A DNA stretch of 46,052 nt, taken from assembly GCA_902489745.1 (NCBI GenBank), contig CABUBB010000015.1, forward strand, positions 1 through 46,052, written 5' to 3'. The stretch is from Metaruminococcus_A sp003150405 (GTDB lineage: Bacteria > Bacillota > Clostridia > Oscillospirales > Ruminococcaceae). This document shows, in pieces, positions 24,689-32,504 of the stretch; the first letter of the stretch is position 1, and each line of letters opens with the position of its first letter. The notes under the pieces were generated by a model. The model ran no database searches. It was not told the DNA's origin and saw only the letters and a program-made list of their open reading frames with translations. The translations under genes were made by a program, and so were the position numbers.

Positions 24689-26653
24689 TTACAGTTTGAT
24701 ATGCATGTGTGCGGCGGCTTCATTCCATTTGACTGGATAGCCTGCACCGTGGGAGCAGAAAACAGAATCCGGCGTATTGGCAAGATCGCGTTCCGGTTCG
24801 TACCCTTTTTGTGCAATGATTTCGCTGGCGTTATGGCAGGGCTCGTAACCGTCAAAGGCGAGCGAAAGGCGCCCTTTTCCTTTGGTGAATATGGTGAGTT
24901 CTTCAGGGTAACCCATCATACAGGCAACAGGGGCGCGTCCGTGAATGGTCACACTGGCTTCACCCGTTTCCGGAGGCTCGTAGCAGCCGTTCATCCGCTG
25001 AATATCAGAAAGCACCCGCCCGGTCAGCGGGATTTCAACCTGTACTGCAAAGCGGTACCAAGGTTCTAGAAGGATGTTCTGCGCACGCATCAAGCCCTGA
25101 CGGATGGCACGGTAGGTGGCCTCGCGGAAATCCCCGCCCTCGGTATGCTTGAGGTGGGCGCGTCCGGCCAATAGGGTAATACAGACATCGGTAAGCGGCG
25201 CTCCGGTCAACACGCCGCGGTGCTCCTTTTCAAACACGTGGGTGCGGACAAGGTTCTGCCAATTTGCGGCAAGGGCGTCGGTGGGACATTCACTGGCGAA
25301 GCTGATTCCGCTGCCGCGCGGTGTGGGTTCCAACCGGAGGTGGACTTCAGCATAGTGGCGGAGCGGTTCAAAGTGCCCGCAGCCCACAATGGGCGCGGCA
25401 ATGGTTTCACGGTAAAGGATTTCGCAGGGGCCAAAACGGATGGAATGGCCAAACCGCTCCTGCATCACTTCGGCCAGCACCTCAAGTTGAATCGGTCCCA
25501 TCACATGCACCTGAATTTGCTGAAGCTCCTCCTCCCATACAACGCCGAGCAAAGGCTCTTCGTCCTCTAGTACCCGGAGGCATTCCAGCATGGTTTTAGG
25601 GTGAATGGAAGGGTCGAACAGGACTTGGGCGGCGAGCAGCGGCTGGAGGCTGGAGGAAACCCGGTCGGCTTCCGCTTGTCCCGCCCAGTCCCCCGGCATA
25701 AGGGTGGTGATTCCGGTGGCGGCGCAGAGCATCCCTGGCGTGGCCTGGTTTATCAGGCGGTACTTGCCGCCATTATAACACCGCAGTTCGTTGATTTTTT
25801 CATTCACCGTTTCGGCATTTGACGGATGACAGGGCAGGCTGTCTTTGGGATGCAGTGTTCCATTCAGGATCTTGAGGTACACCACCCGGCCGCTCTGTTT
25901 GTCATGCCGGACTTTATAGGCGCGCGCCAGCAGAGCACCGCCCGGATCGCCGCCGCAGATGGGCGCAAGCTGAGTAAGTGCCTGCATCAGCGCATCAATG
26001 CCGCCCCCGTTTAGCGCGGAGCCGGACAAAACTGGAAGAACCGAGCGGGCAGCAACCATCCTCCGGAGGGCGGAAAGCCAGGTTTGAAAATCATAACCGG
26101 AGGAAAGGTAGGTTTCCAGCAGGGAATCCTCCAGTTCGGCAATTTCTTCGGCGAGGGTTTCGTCCATGTGGTCCGGGTGTAGACGGCCGTTTAAAGTAAA
26201 GCAGGGGAGCTTCCATTCCCGGCGTGCAGCCTGTAAAACGGTATTTGTATCCGCTCCGGCACGGTCGGTCTTGTTGAGGAAGAGAAAGGTGGGAATGCGG
26301 TGCTCCTCCAGCAGCCGCCAAATGGTTTCGGTATGGCTCTGAATTCCTTCCACGGCGCTGACAACCAGAATGGCGCAGTCCATTACGCTGAGGCAGCGTT
26401 CCATTTCCCCGGAAAAATCGACGTGGCCGGGAGTGTCAATAAGCTGAAAAACGTGCTCGCCGTAGGTAAAGGAAGCCTGGTCGGAAAAAATGGTAATGCC
26501 GCGTTCCCGCTCAATGGCGTCGTAATCCAGAAAGGCGTTTTTCTGGTCAACACGTCCAGCAGTACGCAAGGCGCCAGCGTGGTATAGAAGTTGTTCGGAC
26601 AGGGTGGTTTTTCCGGCGTCGACATGGGCGAGAACGCCAATGGTTGTATACAT
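24689..26653 (-). CDS. TetM/EF-G-like translation factor GTPase
   Basis: This 654-aa GTPase has G1 AHVDAGKTT (9-17), switch I RGITI (51-55), G3 DTPGH (73-77) and G4 NKTD (127-130), then EF-G domains II-V. Length and N-terminus match the ribosomal-protection group (TetM, TetO, TetB(P)) more than housekeeping EF-G (about 690 aa). The internal sequence is divergent, and no leader peptide or mobile element flanks it. It may be a chromosomal homologue acting on ribosomes rather than a true tetracycline determinant. ATG 26653 follows GAAAGGGG. Confidence 0.8.
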   Translation of the reverse strand: MYTTIGVLAHVDAGKTTLSEQLLYHAGALRTAGRVDQKNAFLDYDAIERERGITIFSDQASFTYGEHVFQLIDTPGHVDFSGEMERCLSVMDCAILVVSAVEGIQSHTETIWRLLEEHRIPTFLFLNKTDRAGADTNTVLQAARREWKLPCFTLNGRLHPDHMDETLAEEIAELEDSLLETYLSSGYDFQTWLSALRRMVAARSVLPVLSGSALNGGGIDALMQALTQLAPICGGDPGGALLARAYKVRHDKQSGRVVYLKILNGTLHPKDSLPCHPSNAETVNEKINELRCYNGGKYRLINQATPGMLCAATGITTLMPGDWAGQAEADRVSSSLQPLLAAQVLFDPSIHPKTMLECLRVLEDEEPLLGVVWEEELQQIQVHVMGPIQLEVLAEVMQERFGHSIRFGPCEILYRETIAAPIVGCGHFEPLRHYAEVHLRLEPTPRGSGISFASECPTDALAANWQNLVRTHVFEKEHRGVLTGAPLTDVCITLLAGRAHLKHTEGGDFREATYRAIRQGLMRAQNILLEPWYRFAVQVEIPLTGRVLSDIQRMNGCYEPPETGEASVTIHGRAPVACMMGYPEELTIFTKGKGRLSLAFDGYEPCHNASEIIAQKGYEPERDLANTPDSVFCSHGAGYPVKWNEAAAHMHIKL

Positions 26654-26838
26654 AGCAAACCCCTTTCAGAGATTGTTCGCCTTGAAAAAAGTACGATTTA
26701 TGTTGAAAAATGGGCTATTCCGAATGCGCAATTATATACCCCAAAATAGGCCGGTATACAGGGCCGTTGGTGATAAAACTTGCATCCGTCTTGATCGCTC
26801 CGGCTGGCTTTGCTGCTTCCCTGATAAATGGGAGGTCA

Positions 26839-27204
26839 TCAGCGAAAAGACATTGCTAATTTTCTTCCGCATAGAACGCCTGCAATACAGCAGACAACAC
26901 TTAATAGAATATAAAGGCCTCCGAAAAAGTACGCCTTTTTTTCCAGCAAAGCAAGTGCTTCAAGTGAAAAAGTAGAAAATGTAGTAAATCCACCGCATAT
27001 GCCTGTTTTCCAAAACAATATGGCATTTGCCGACACGTGATTGTTTTCGGTGACAATACCAGTAATAACCCCAATTAATATTGCGCCTAATATGTTTGTG
27101 ATTAACGTTAGTACAGGGAATTCTGTCTTGGTTGGTATAAGACTTATTGCATACCTCCCGATTGCCCCGATTGCCCCACCAAGAGCTACAAACAAAAAAT
27201 TCAT
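26839..27204 (-). CDS. crcB: Fluoride channel CrcB/Fluc
   Basis: This 121-aa protein with four membrane helices has GGAIGAIGRY at the start, the pore Asn in TN (36-37), and the GGFTTFSTF motif (71-79) that lines the fluoride path and binds the central Na+. Only one copy is present, so it would form a homodimer of the dual-topology type. GGAGG lies 7-8 nt before the ATG. The local base composition is clearly more AT-rich than its neighbours, which may mean acquisition. I see no fluoride riboswitch upstream. Confidence 0.93.
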   Translation of the reverse strand: MNFLFVALGGAIGAIGRYAISLIPTKTEFPVLTLITNILGAILIGVITGIVTENNHVSANAILFWKTGICGGFTTFSTFSLEALALLEKKAYFFGGLYILLSVVCCIAGVLCGRKLAMSFR

Positions 27205-27407
27205 ATATGACCTCCGGCAATTTCCATTTGTTGCTGAATATTATAATACAATCGTTTTATAAATTCTATAAAAACGTATAGGAATGTAAACAATTATAGG
27301 CGTAAAATAAGACGGATAGTAAAACTGTTTTGCCTGCCGTTGAAAAATCCGTTTTGAATTGTCTGAGTCGCTTTTACCATACCTGCGTGATAGGTATCGT
27401 TTTGATA

Positions 27408-27438
27408 ACGGGTAACCGCCTGTCAGGCGGTTACCCGT
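27408..27438. repeat. Near-perfect 31-bp inverted repeat
   Basis: A 15-bp arm (ACGGGTAACCGCCTG and its complement) is separated by one T. Neither strand has a T run after it, so it is not a standard terminator. A smaller dyad GATAGGTATC lies at 27390-27399. Apart from these, 27205-27600 shows no gene. Confidence 0.75.
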
Positions 27439-27632
27439 GTAGTCCTTTGTAAGCTGTACTTTATTATAGCAAAAATCCGGCTTGGGGAATAGCTTTGCAG
27501 AATGAAGTGTCAGTGCCCAATTGCCGCAAATTCCCTACTCACAGACATAAAATGTACATGGAAAGGGCTGTGTATAAAATGGGACTATTTTTGCTTTCTT
27601 TGGTAAAATATTGCGCTCTTGCCGGTTCGTTC

Positions 27633-27661
27633 TTGACATCCGTAAGCAGAACCGATATGAT
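27633..27661 (+). promoter_or_regulatory. Sigma-A promoter of the cobalamin-riboswitch operon
   Basis: TTGACA (27633-27638), a 17-nt spacer and TATGAT (27656-27661) place the start about 10-15 nt before the riboswitch. Confidence 0.85.
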
Positions 27662-27679
27662 AGAAACGAACAAAAGAGA

Positions 27680-27857
27680 AACGGTTATGGTTGCCATTCG
27701 GCATGAAAAGGGAATACGGTGCAAAACCGTAACAGCCCCCGTTACTGTGAGAAGGACGAACGCTTTTCGCTGAGGACAAGCCCTCATATCACTGAGAAAT
27801 CGGGAAGATAAAAAGCAAGTAGGATGAATTCAAGTCAGGAGACCTGCCATATCCGTA
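27680..27857 (+). promoter_or_regulatory. Cobalamin (B12) riboswitch
   Basis: The conserved core is present in order: TTGCCA-TTCGGCATGAAAAGGGAA, GGTGCAAAACC, AACAGCCCCCGTTACTGTGA, a variable arm, CACTGAGAAATCGGGAAG and the B12 box AAGTCAGGAGACCTGCC, closed by ACGG/CCGT at the ends. It precedes a terminator and the six-gene operon. Confidence 0.96.
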
Positions 27858-27954
27858 GTTGTTGTTACTTTTTCGGTGGGAAATTGTGGCAGTAAAATGA
27901 TGGAAAACGGCAGCGTGCCTGCTCCGTATGTCTGAAATATCATTTTATCGCTGC

Positions 27955-27985
27955 AAGGAGCCTTTTGAAAGGGCTCCTTTCTTTT
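27955..27985 (+). terminator. Riboswitch-linked terminator before the propeller gene
   Basis: AAGGAGCC / GGCTCCTT with a short loop is followed by TCTTTT. It lies about 100 nt after the riboswitch aptamer and 85 nt before the first gene, the position expected for a transcriptional OFF switch by cobalamin. Confidence 0.87.
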
Positions 27986-28070
27986 GTCCTGTTCGGATGG
28001 GAGGGAGTATAAAAAAACAGCGGTAAGTGCGAATAAAATTCAGTATTTTAGAACAGAAAGGAACAGGTTT

Positions 28071-30755
28071 ATGAAACGGACAAAACGATTATTGAGCGCG
28101 GTTTTAGCCGCTGCTATGGCTCTGAGCCTCCCGTTTACAGCATTGGCTGCTGGCAGCAATACGAGCGCGGAGGATTACGGTTCGTATCTAGATTTTCCCC
28201 AGTTTCGAGGTGCAACGATGCTGCAGGGAGTCGTGGACAGCAAGACTCCGACTTCTGCGGACGAGATTGAAGAGAAGTGGAAGAACAAATATGGCGGCGG
28301 TGCATGGTCTTACTGCGGTACACCAATTATTGTGGGCGATTATATGTATACCATGGGGACTTCTGCGGGGACGCTCAACCGTATTTCTCTGGCAACTGGA
28401 GAAGCGCTGAAGTCAGTCAGCTGCGAAGGAAGTTCACAGTTTTTCTCCATGATGGGCTATGGTGACGGGAAGCTTTTTCTTCCAAGACAGGTTGGCAGCC
28501 AGGTAGTTGTCTACGCGTATGATGAGCAGACCATGGAAATGCTTTGGAAGAGTGAGCCGATTGGCGCGCCGGAGGATTCCACACAGCCGCTTTCAGCCGT
28601 AACCTACTATGAGGGCTATATTTATGTCGGCGCGTCGAACGGCAATGGGGATGCGGGTGCGTATGCCTGCTTCAGCACCAAGGATGAGGATCTTTCCAAA
28701 ACAGATGAAGTAAAACAGGCTGTTTGGCAGTATAGCCCGGAGAGTGGGCAGAAAGGTTATTACTGGAGCCAAGGCGCTATTGTAAACAATGCAATTGTGT
28801 TCGGCGGTGACGCTTCAGAGCTTGTTATCCACAGCCTGACCGACGATACGGTCTACGACCGTTATGATCTCGGCAAGGGGGCTATCCGCAGTGCAGTACA
28901 CTACGATGCGGAAACCGGCCGCGTATTTGCTGCAACCAAAGACGGCTACCTTTGCTCGATTAAAATCAATGGGGACAATACCTTTGACAAATCTTCGGTC
29001 AAAAGCATTCAGCTCGGTAACAATATTACCTCCAGCCCGGTTGTGTTCAAAGGCCGTGTGTACGTTGGTGGAGGCGGACAGGGTTCGGCCGCACCCTTCA
29101 GCGTAGTTGATGCCGAAACACTTGATGTAATTTACCAGATAGATTCAATTCAAACTCAGTCTTCTCCAATTATTTCGACAGCGAATGCGACCGAGGAAAA
29201 CGGCTGGAAAGTAAACCTTTATGTAACGGATTACAAGACCTCTGTTCTTTACCGGATTACCGACAGCCAGAACCAGACGGCTCAGAGCGAACCGGATTAT
29301 ATAACACTGGTAACGCCGTCCGTCACGCAGTATTGTACGCAGACGGTAGCAATGGATCCGGATGGAAATATTTATTTTTATAACGATTCCGGCAATATGT
29401 TTGCCTTTGGGTTTAACGAGGACAATGTCCAAAAAGGTGTTTATACAGCGCAGGATGTGGATAACTCCATCCGGCTGGCGGAATCCGGCGGAGCCGTTAC
29501 CCTCAACGATGAATTTGCGGTTAAGCGCATCAAAGCCCGGTATGATGCACTGAGCACGGCAGAGCAGGCTAAAGTTACCGGTTTAGACGAGCTGAATGCT
29601 ATGCTTGCGCGGATTGATGAACTGAAAGATGAAAATGCGGTCATTGCAGAACTCAATGAGACGCTTCAGGACCTGGTCGTTGCCGATGTGACCCTTGCGG
29701 ACGATGCAGAAATCAATGCGCTGTACACCCAGTACAACCAGCTCTCTAACGAGGGCAAGGCCAGGGTAGAGCATGCAGATCTGCTGCAGCAGGCGGTTGA
29801 TAAAATTCAAGGCCTGAAAGATGCCGGTATGATTGCTGAGATTCAGGCAAAGATAGACGCGCTTCCTTCAATCGAAGCCGTTGTTTACGATGACAAAGCA
29901 AGTGTTGAGCAAGTTGTCACTCTGCTTAAAAATCAGAACGATACAGTGAAGGCTGGCGTTGATGCGTCCAAGCTTGATGAACTTACGGCAAAAATCAGCG
30001 CACTGGAAAACGCCATTCAAACCTTGAATCAGCGGATATTTGATGAAATCAATCCAATGAATGTCACGGTCGCTGACAAGGCAACGGTCAATGAATTGCT
30101 GGAGAGCTACCGTTCCCTCAGCGAAAGCGACCGGAAACATATTGTGTATGCGGACGATTTGTTCTATGCGCAGGAAGTCATTGCACAGCTTGAGAAAAAC
30201 AATGTAGTGATTTCGGAAGTGTTTGAAAATCTCGTTGGTTCAGACAGAGACTACACCGTACCGGGAAAAACCGAGGATGGAACCGAATACCGGATTACCT
30301 TTAACGGTATGGATATTACCGATCCTTCGGTCGCATTTCATGCAGGTATTTCCTTTGTATCGGCAAATGCCGAGAAGATAAAAGCCATTGCAGCAGACGC
30401 AATTATTTTAAGTTTTGCTCATGAAGGTGCACTGCCGGGCAAGGCTACGGTGGAAATTGCGGTGGATTTGACGGATGGAAAGTATTTCCTGTACCATTTC
30501 AATGAGGAATCCGGAAAAGCGGATCTGGCTGGCGGCGTTACGGTTTCCGGCGGCAAAGCGGTATTTGAGATTACGCATTGCTCGGATTATTTCATCAGCG
30601 CAGACGGCAGCCTTATGGAAGCGGGGCAGATAGAGAATACGCCTGCGGAGGATGCTCCGCAGACCGGCGATAACAGCGCGGTTTTACCGGCGGCAGTTCT
30701 GCTGGTGTTGAGTGCGGGGGCGCTGATGCTGCTGCGTAAAAAAGGCATGCGTTAA
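28071..30755 (+). CDS. Secreted, wall-anchored PQQ-like beta-propeller protein under B12 control
   Basis: This 894-aa protein has a signal peptide (about 1-27, ending ALAAG), then repeated beta-propeller blades (about 35-470; recurring patterns such as TPIIVGDYMYTMG, SPVVFKGRVYVGG and AVTYYEGYIYVGA) similar to PQQ-binding-like propellers. Helical repeats (about 480-730) follow, then a beta domain (about 740-860) and the C-terminal APQTGD motif with a membrane span and KKGMR, a sortase-type anchor. It is the first gene after the cobalamin riboswitch, which argues for a role in cobalamin capture at the cell surface. ATG 28071 has GAAAGGA upstream. Binding of cobalamin is not demonstrated by sequence. 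Confidence 0.88.
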   Translation: MKRTKRLLSAVLAAAMALSLPFTALAAGSNTSAEDYGSYLDFPQFRGATMLQGVVDSKTPTSADEIEEKWKNKYGGGAWSYCGTPIIVGDYMYTMGTSAGTLNRISLATGEALKSVSCEGSSQFFSMMGYGDGKLFLPRQVGSQVVVYAYDEQTMEMLWKSEPIGAPEDSTQPLSAVTYYEGYIYVGASNGNGDAGAYACFSTKDEDLSKTDEVKQAVWQYSPESGQKGYYWSQGAIVNNAIVFGGDASELVIHSLTDDTVYDRYDLGKGAIRSAVHYDAETGRVFAATKDGYLCSIKINGDNTFDKSSVKSIQLGNNITSSPVVFKGRVYVGGGGQGSAAPFSVVDAETLDVIYQIDSIQTQSSPIISTANATEENGWKVNLYVTDYKTSVLYRITDSQNQTAQSEPDYITLVTPSVTQYCTQTVAMDPDGNIYFYNDSGNMFAFGFNEDNVQKGVYTAQDVDNSIRLAESGGAVTLNDEFAVKRIKARYDALSTAEQAKVTGLDELNAMLARIDELKDENAVIAELNETLQDLVVADVTLADDAEINALYTQYNQLSNEGKARVEHADLLQQAVDKIQGLKDAGMIAEIQAKIDALPSIEAVVYDDKASVEQVVTLLKNQNDTVKAGVDASKLDELTAKISALENAIQTLNQRIFDEINPMNVTVADKATVNELLESYRSLSESDRKHIVYADDLFYAQEVIAQLEKNNVVISEVFENLVGSDRDYTVPGKTEDGTEYRITFNGMDITDPSVAFHAGISFVSANAEKIKAIAADAIILSFAHEGALPGKATVEIAVDLTDGKYFLYHFNEESGKADLAGGVTVSGGKAVFEITHCSDYFISADGSLMEAGQIENTPAEDAPQTGDNSAVLPAAVLLVLSAGALMLLRKKGMR

Positions 30756-30778
30756 CAGTTGATGATAAAAATACGGGA

Positions 30779-30802
30779 AGGGTGCTTTGAAAAAAGGCAC
30801 CC
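30779..30802 (+). other. Hairpin between propeller and lipoprotein genes
   Basis: GGGTGC / GCACCC encloses TTTGAAAAAAG. No T run follows, so it looks like a stability or processing element inside the operon. Confidence 0.45.
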
Positions 30803-30831
30803 TATCCCTGCGTATGAAGGAGTTTGAAACG

Positions 30832-31620
30832 GTGAAAAGGAAAGCGATTGTATCACTCATTCTGTGTGTTTGTACGGTTTTTGTGCTGTTTGTGGGATGC
30901 AAAATTGAAACCCCGGATGAAGTGGCGGGCGTGACGGCCTCAACCTTGTTCGGTTCGGACAGTTCTTCTGCTTCGGAAGAGGCTTCTCCGTCGGACGGCA
31001 GCACGTCGGATACATTGGATGAGGAAACGGTTTCCGCGCCGGATTCATCTATGCCGGCGGAAGAAACACCTTCTACGCCGCAGGACTCTTCAAGTGCATC
31101 CAACTCTTCGCCGGATCCGTACCAGACCGAACCAGTGCCGGAGGGAAAGCCCCAGCCGGTGGAACCGCAGGATCAGAATCTGGATCAGGGAAAGGTGAGG
31201 TATTGCACTCTTTCGGTGGAATGTAAGACCATTCTGGACAATATTGACGCGTTGAAAAAGGAAAAACTTTCGGTCTTGCCGGAAGACGGCGTTATTTTTG
31301 CAGAACGACAGGTCGTTTTTTATGAAGGGGAGTCGGTCTTTGATGTGCTCAACCGTGAGATGAAGAAAAACCGTATCCACATGGAATTCCGTGCGACGCC
31401 CATTTACAACAGCAACTATATTGCGGGCATTCACAACCTGTATGAATTTGACTGCGGCGACCTTTCCGGCTGGATGTATTCGGTAAACGGCTGGTATCCG
31501 AATTATGGGTGTAGCCGGTATGAGGTCAAAGAAGGTGATGTGATCCGTTGGAACTACACCTGTGATTTGGGCCGGGATTTGGGCGCAGAGATGCCGGAAG
31601 GGCAGGGAGGACAGTCTTGA
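30832..31620 (+). CDS. Lipoprotein with DUF4430/transcobalamin-C-like domain
   Basis: This 262-aa lipoprotein has a basic N-terminus, hydrophobic stretch and lipobox FVGC (Cys23), a long Ser/Glu/Pro-rich linker (about 30-120) and a C-terminal domain. That domain ends in GWMYSVNGWYPNYGCSRYEV and GDVIRWNYTCDLGRDLG, the signature of DUF4430, which is related to the beta domain of intrinsic factor and transcobalamin. GTG 30832 has GAAGGAG at 9-10 nt; an upstream TTG (30787) falls in the hairpin and is rejected. Its position after the propeller and before ecfT suggests it binds cobalamin at the outer face of the membrane. Confidence 0.88.
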   Translation: MKRKAIVSLILCVCTVFVLFVGCKIETPDEVAGVTASTLFGSDSSSASEEASPSDGSTSDTLDEETVSAPDSSMPAEETPSTPQDSSSASNSSPDPYQTEPVPEGKPQPVEPQDQNLDQGKVRYCTLSVECKTILDNIDALKKEKLSVLPEDGVIFAERQVVFYEGESVFDVLNREMKKNRIHMEFRATPIYNSNYIAGIHNLYEFDCGDLSGWMYSVNGWYPNYGCSRYEVKEGDVIRWNYTCDLGRDLGAEMPEGQGGQS

Positions 31621-32504
31621 AAGACCACTTTTCAACCTTTCATCCGGTTGTGAATTTTGTCTATTTTGTAGCAGTGATTGTGTTCAGCATGTTTTTTATG
31701 CATCCGGTATTTCTTGGAATATCCTTGGCAAGCGCCGTCATATATTCCATTTATCTCAATGGGATGCGGGCGGTAAAGTTTAATTTGCTTGGCATGCTGC
31801 CCATGCTTTTGGTCGTTGCGCTGTTAAATCCGTTGCTCAGTCATGCGGGGGCTACCATTCTGCTTTACGTCAACGACAACCCCATTACGCTGGAGTCCAT
31901 TTTGTATGGAATTGCCAGCGCGGTGATGTTTGTTTCGGTCATTATCTGGTTTTCGTGTTATAATGCTGTTATGACGTCGGACAAGTTTATCTACCTCTTT
32001 GGAAAACTCATTCCGGCGCTGTCTCTCATTCTCTCTATGACGCTGCGTTTTGTCCCCAAATTCAAGGCGCAGATTCGGGTGATTTCCAACGCCCAAAAGT
32101 GTATTGGCCGGGATGTATCAAACGGAAATGTTTTGCAGCGGGCGCGCAATGGAGTTAAAATTATTTCAATTCTTGTGACATGGGCGCTGGAAAACGCCAT
32201 TGAAACAGCCGATTCCATGCGTTGCCGGGGCTATGGCCTCAAGGGCCGGACTGCCTTTTCCAATTACCATTTTGACAAGCGGGATAAAGCGGCGCTTGCG
32301 GTGATTTTTGGACTTGTTCTGCTCTTAATTACCGGGATGGCGCTGGGGGAAAACACCATTCAGTATTTTCCGGCGGTTGCCGCAAAATCGGTGACGCCGT
32401 TCAGCTTTGTTTTTTATGCCGGATATGCCGTTCTGCTGTTGCTTCCGGTTGTAATTAATGTTACGGAGGACGTGAAATGGGCTCGTTTACAGTCAGAAAT
32501 GTGA
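31617..32504 (+). CDS. ecfT: ECF transporter T component
   Basis: EcfT is the membrane scaffold that couples the ATPases to the substrate-binding S component. The 295-aa protein has about five to six membrane helices and coupling-helix motifs: a degenerate ADSMRCRGYG near residue 200, matching the conserved A-R-G pattern, and FVPKFKAQIR. TTG 31617 overlaps the lipoprotein stop by 4 nt with GGGAGG upstream. It overlaps the ATPase gene by 28 nt. The order T-A-S within a B12-riboswitch operon predicts a dedicated (group I) cobalamin importer. Confidence 0.92.
   Translation: MKDHFSTFHPVVNFVYFVAVIVFSMFFMHPVFLGISLASAVIYSIYLNGMRAVKFNLLGMLPMLLVVALLNPLLSHAGATILLYVNDNPITLESILYGIASAVMFVSVIIWFSCYNAVMTSDKFIYLFGKLIPALSLILSMTLRFVPKFKAQIRVISNAQKCIGRDVSNGNVLQRARNGVKIISILVTWALENAIETADSMRCRGYGLKGRTAFSNYHFDKRDKAALAVIFGLVLLLITGMALGENTIQYFPAVAAKSVTPFSFVFYAGYAVLLLLPVVINVTEDVKWARLQSEM

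Noticed and set aside
24689..26653. Calling the TetM-like gene a tetracycline resistance gene
   Set aside because: The sequence is divergent and there is no mobile or regulatory context; function left open.
27205..27300. Fluoride riboswitch before crcB
   Set aside because: The conserved core of the crcB RNA motif could not be found in the leader.
27495..27773. 92-aa open frame upstream of the propeller gene
   Set aside because: It runs through the promoter and into the cobalamin riboswitch aptamer, which accounts for the sequence.
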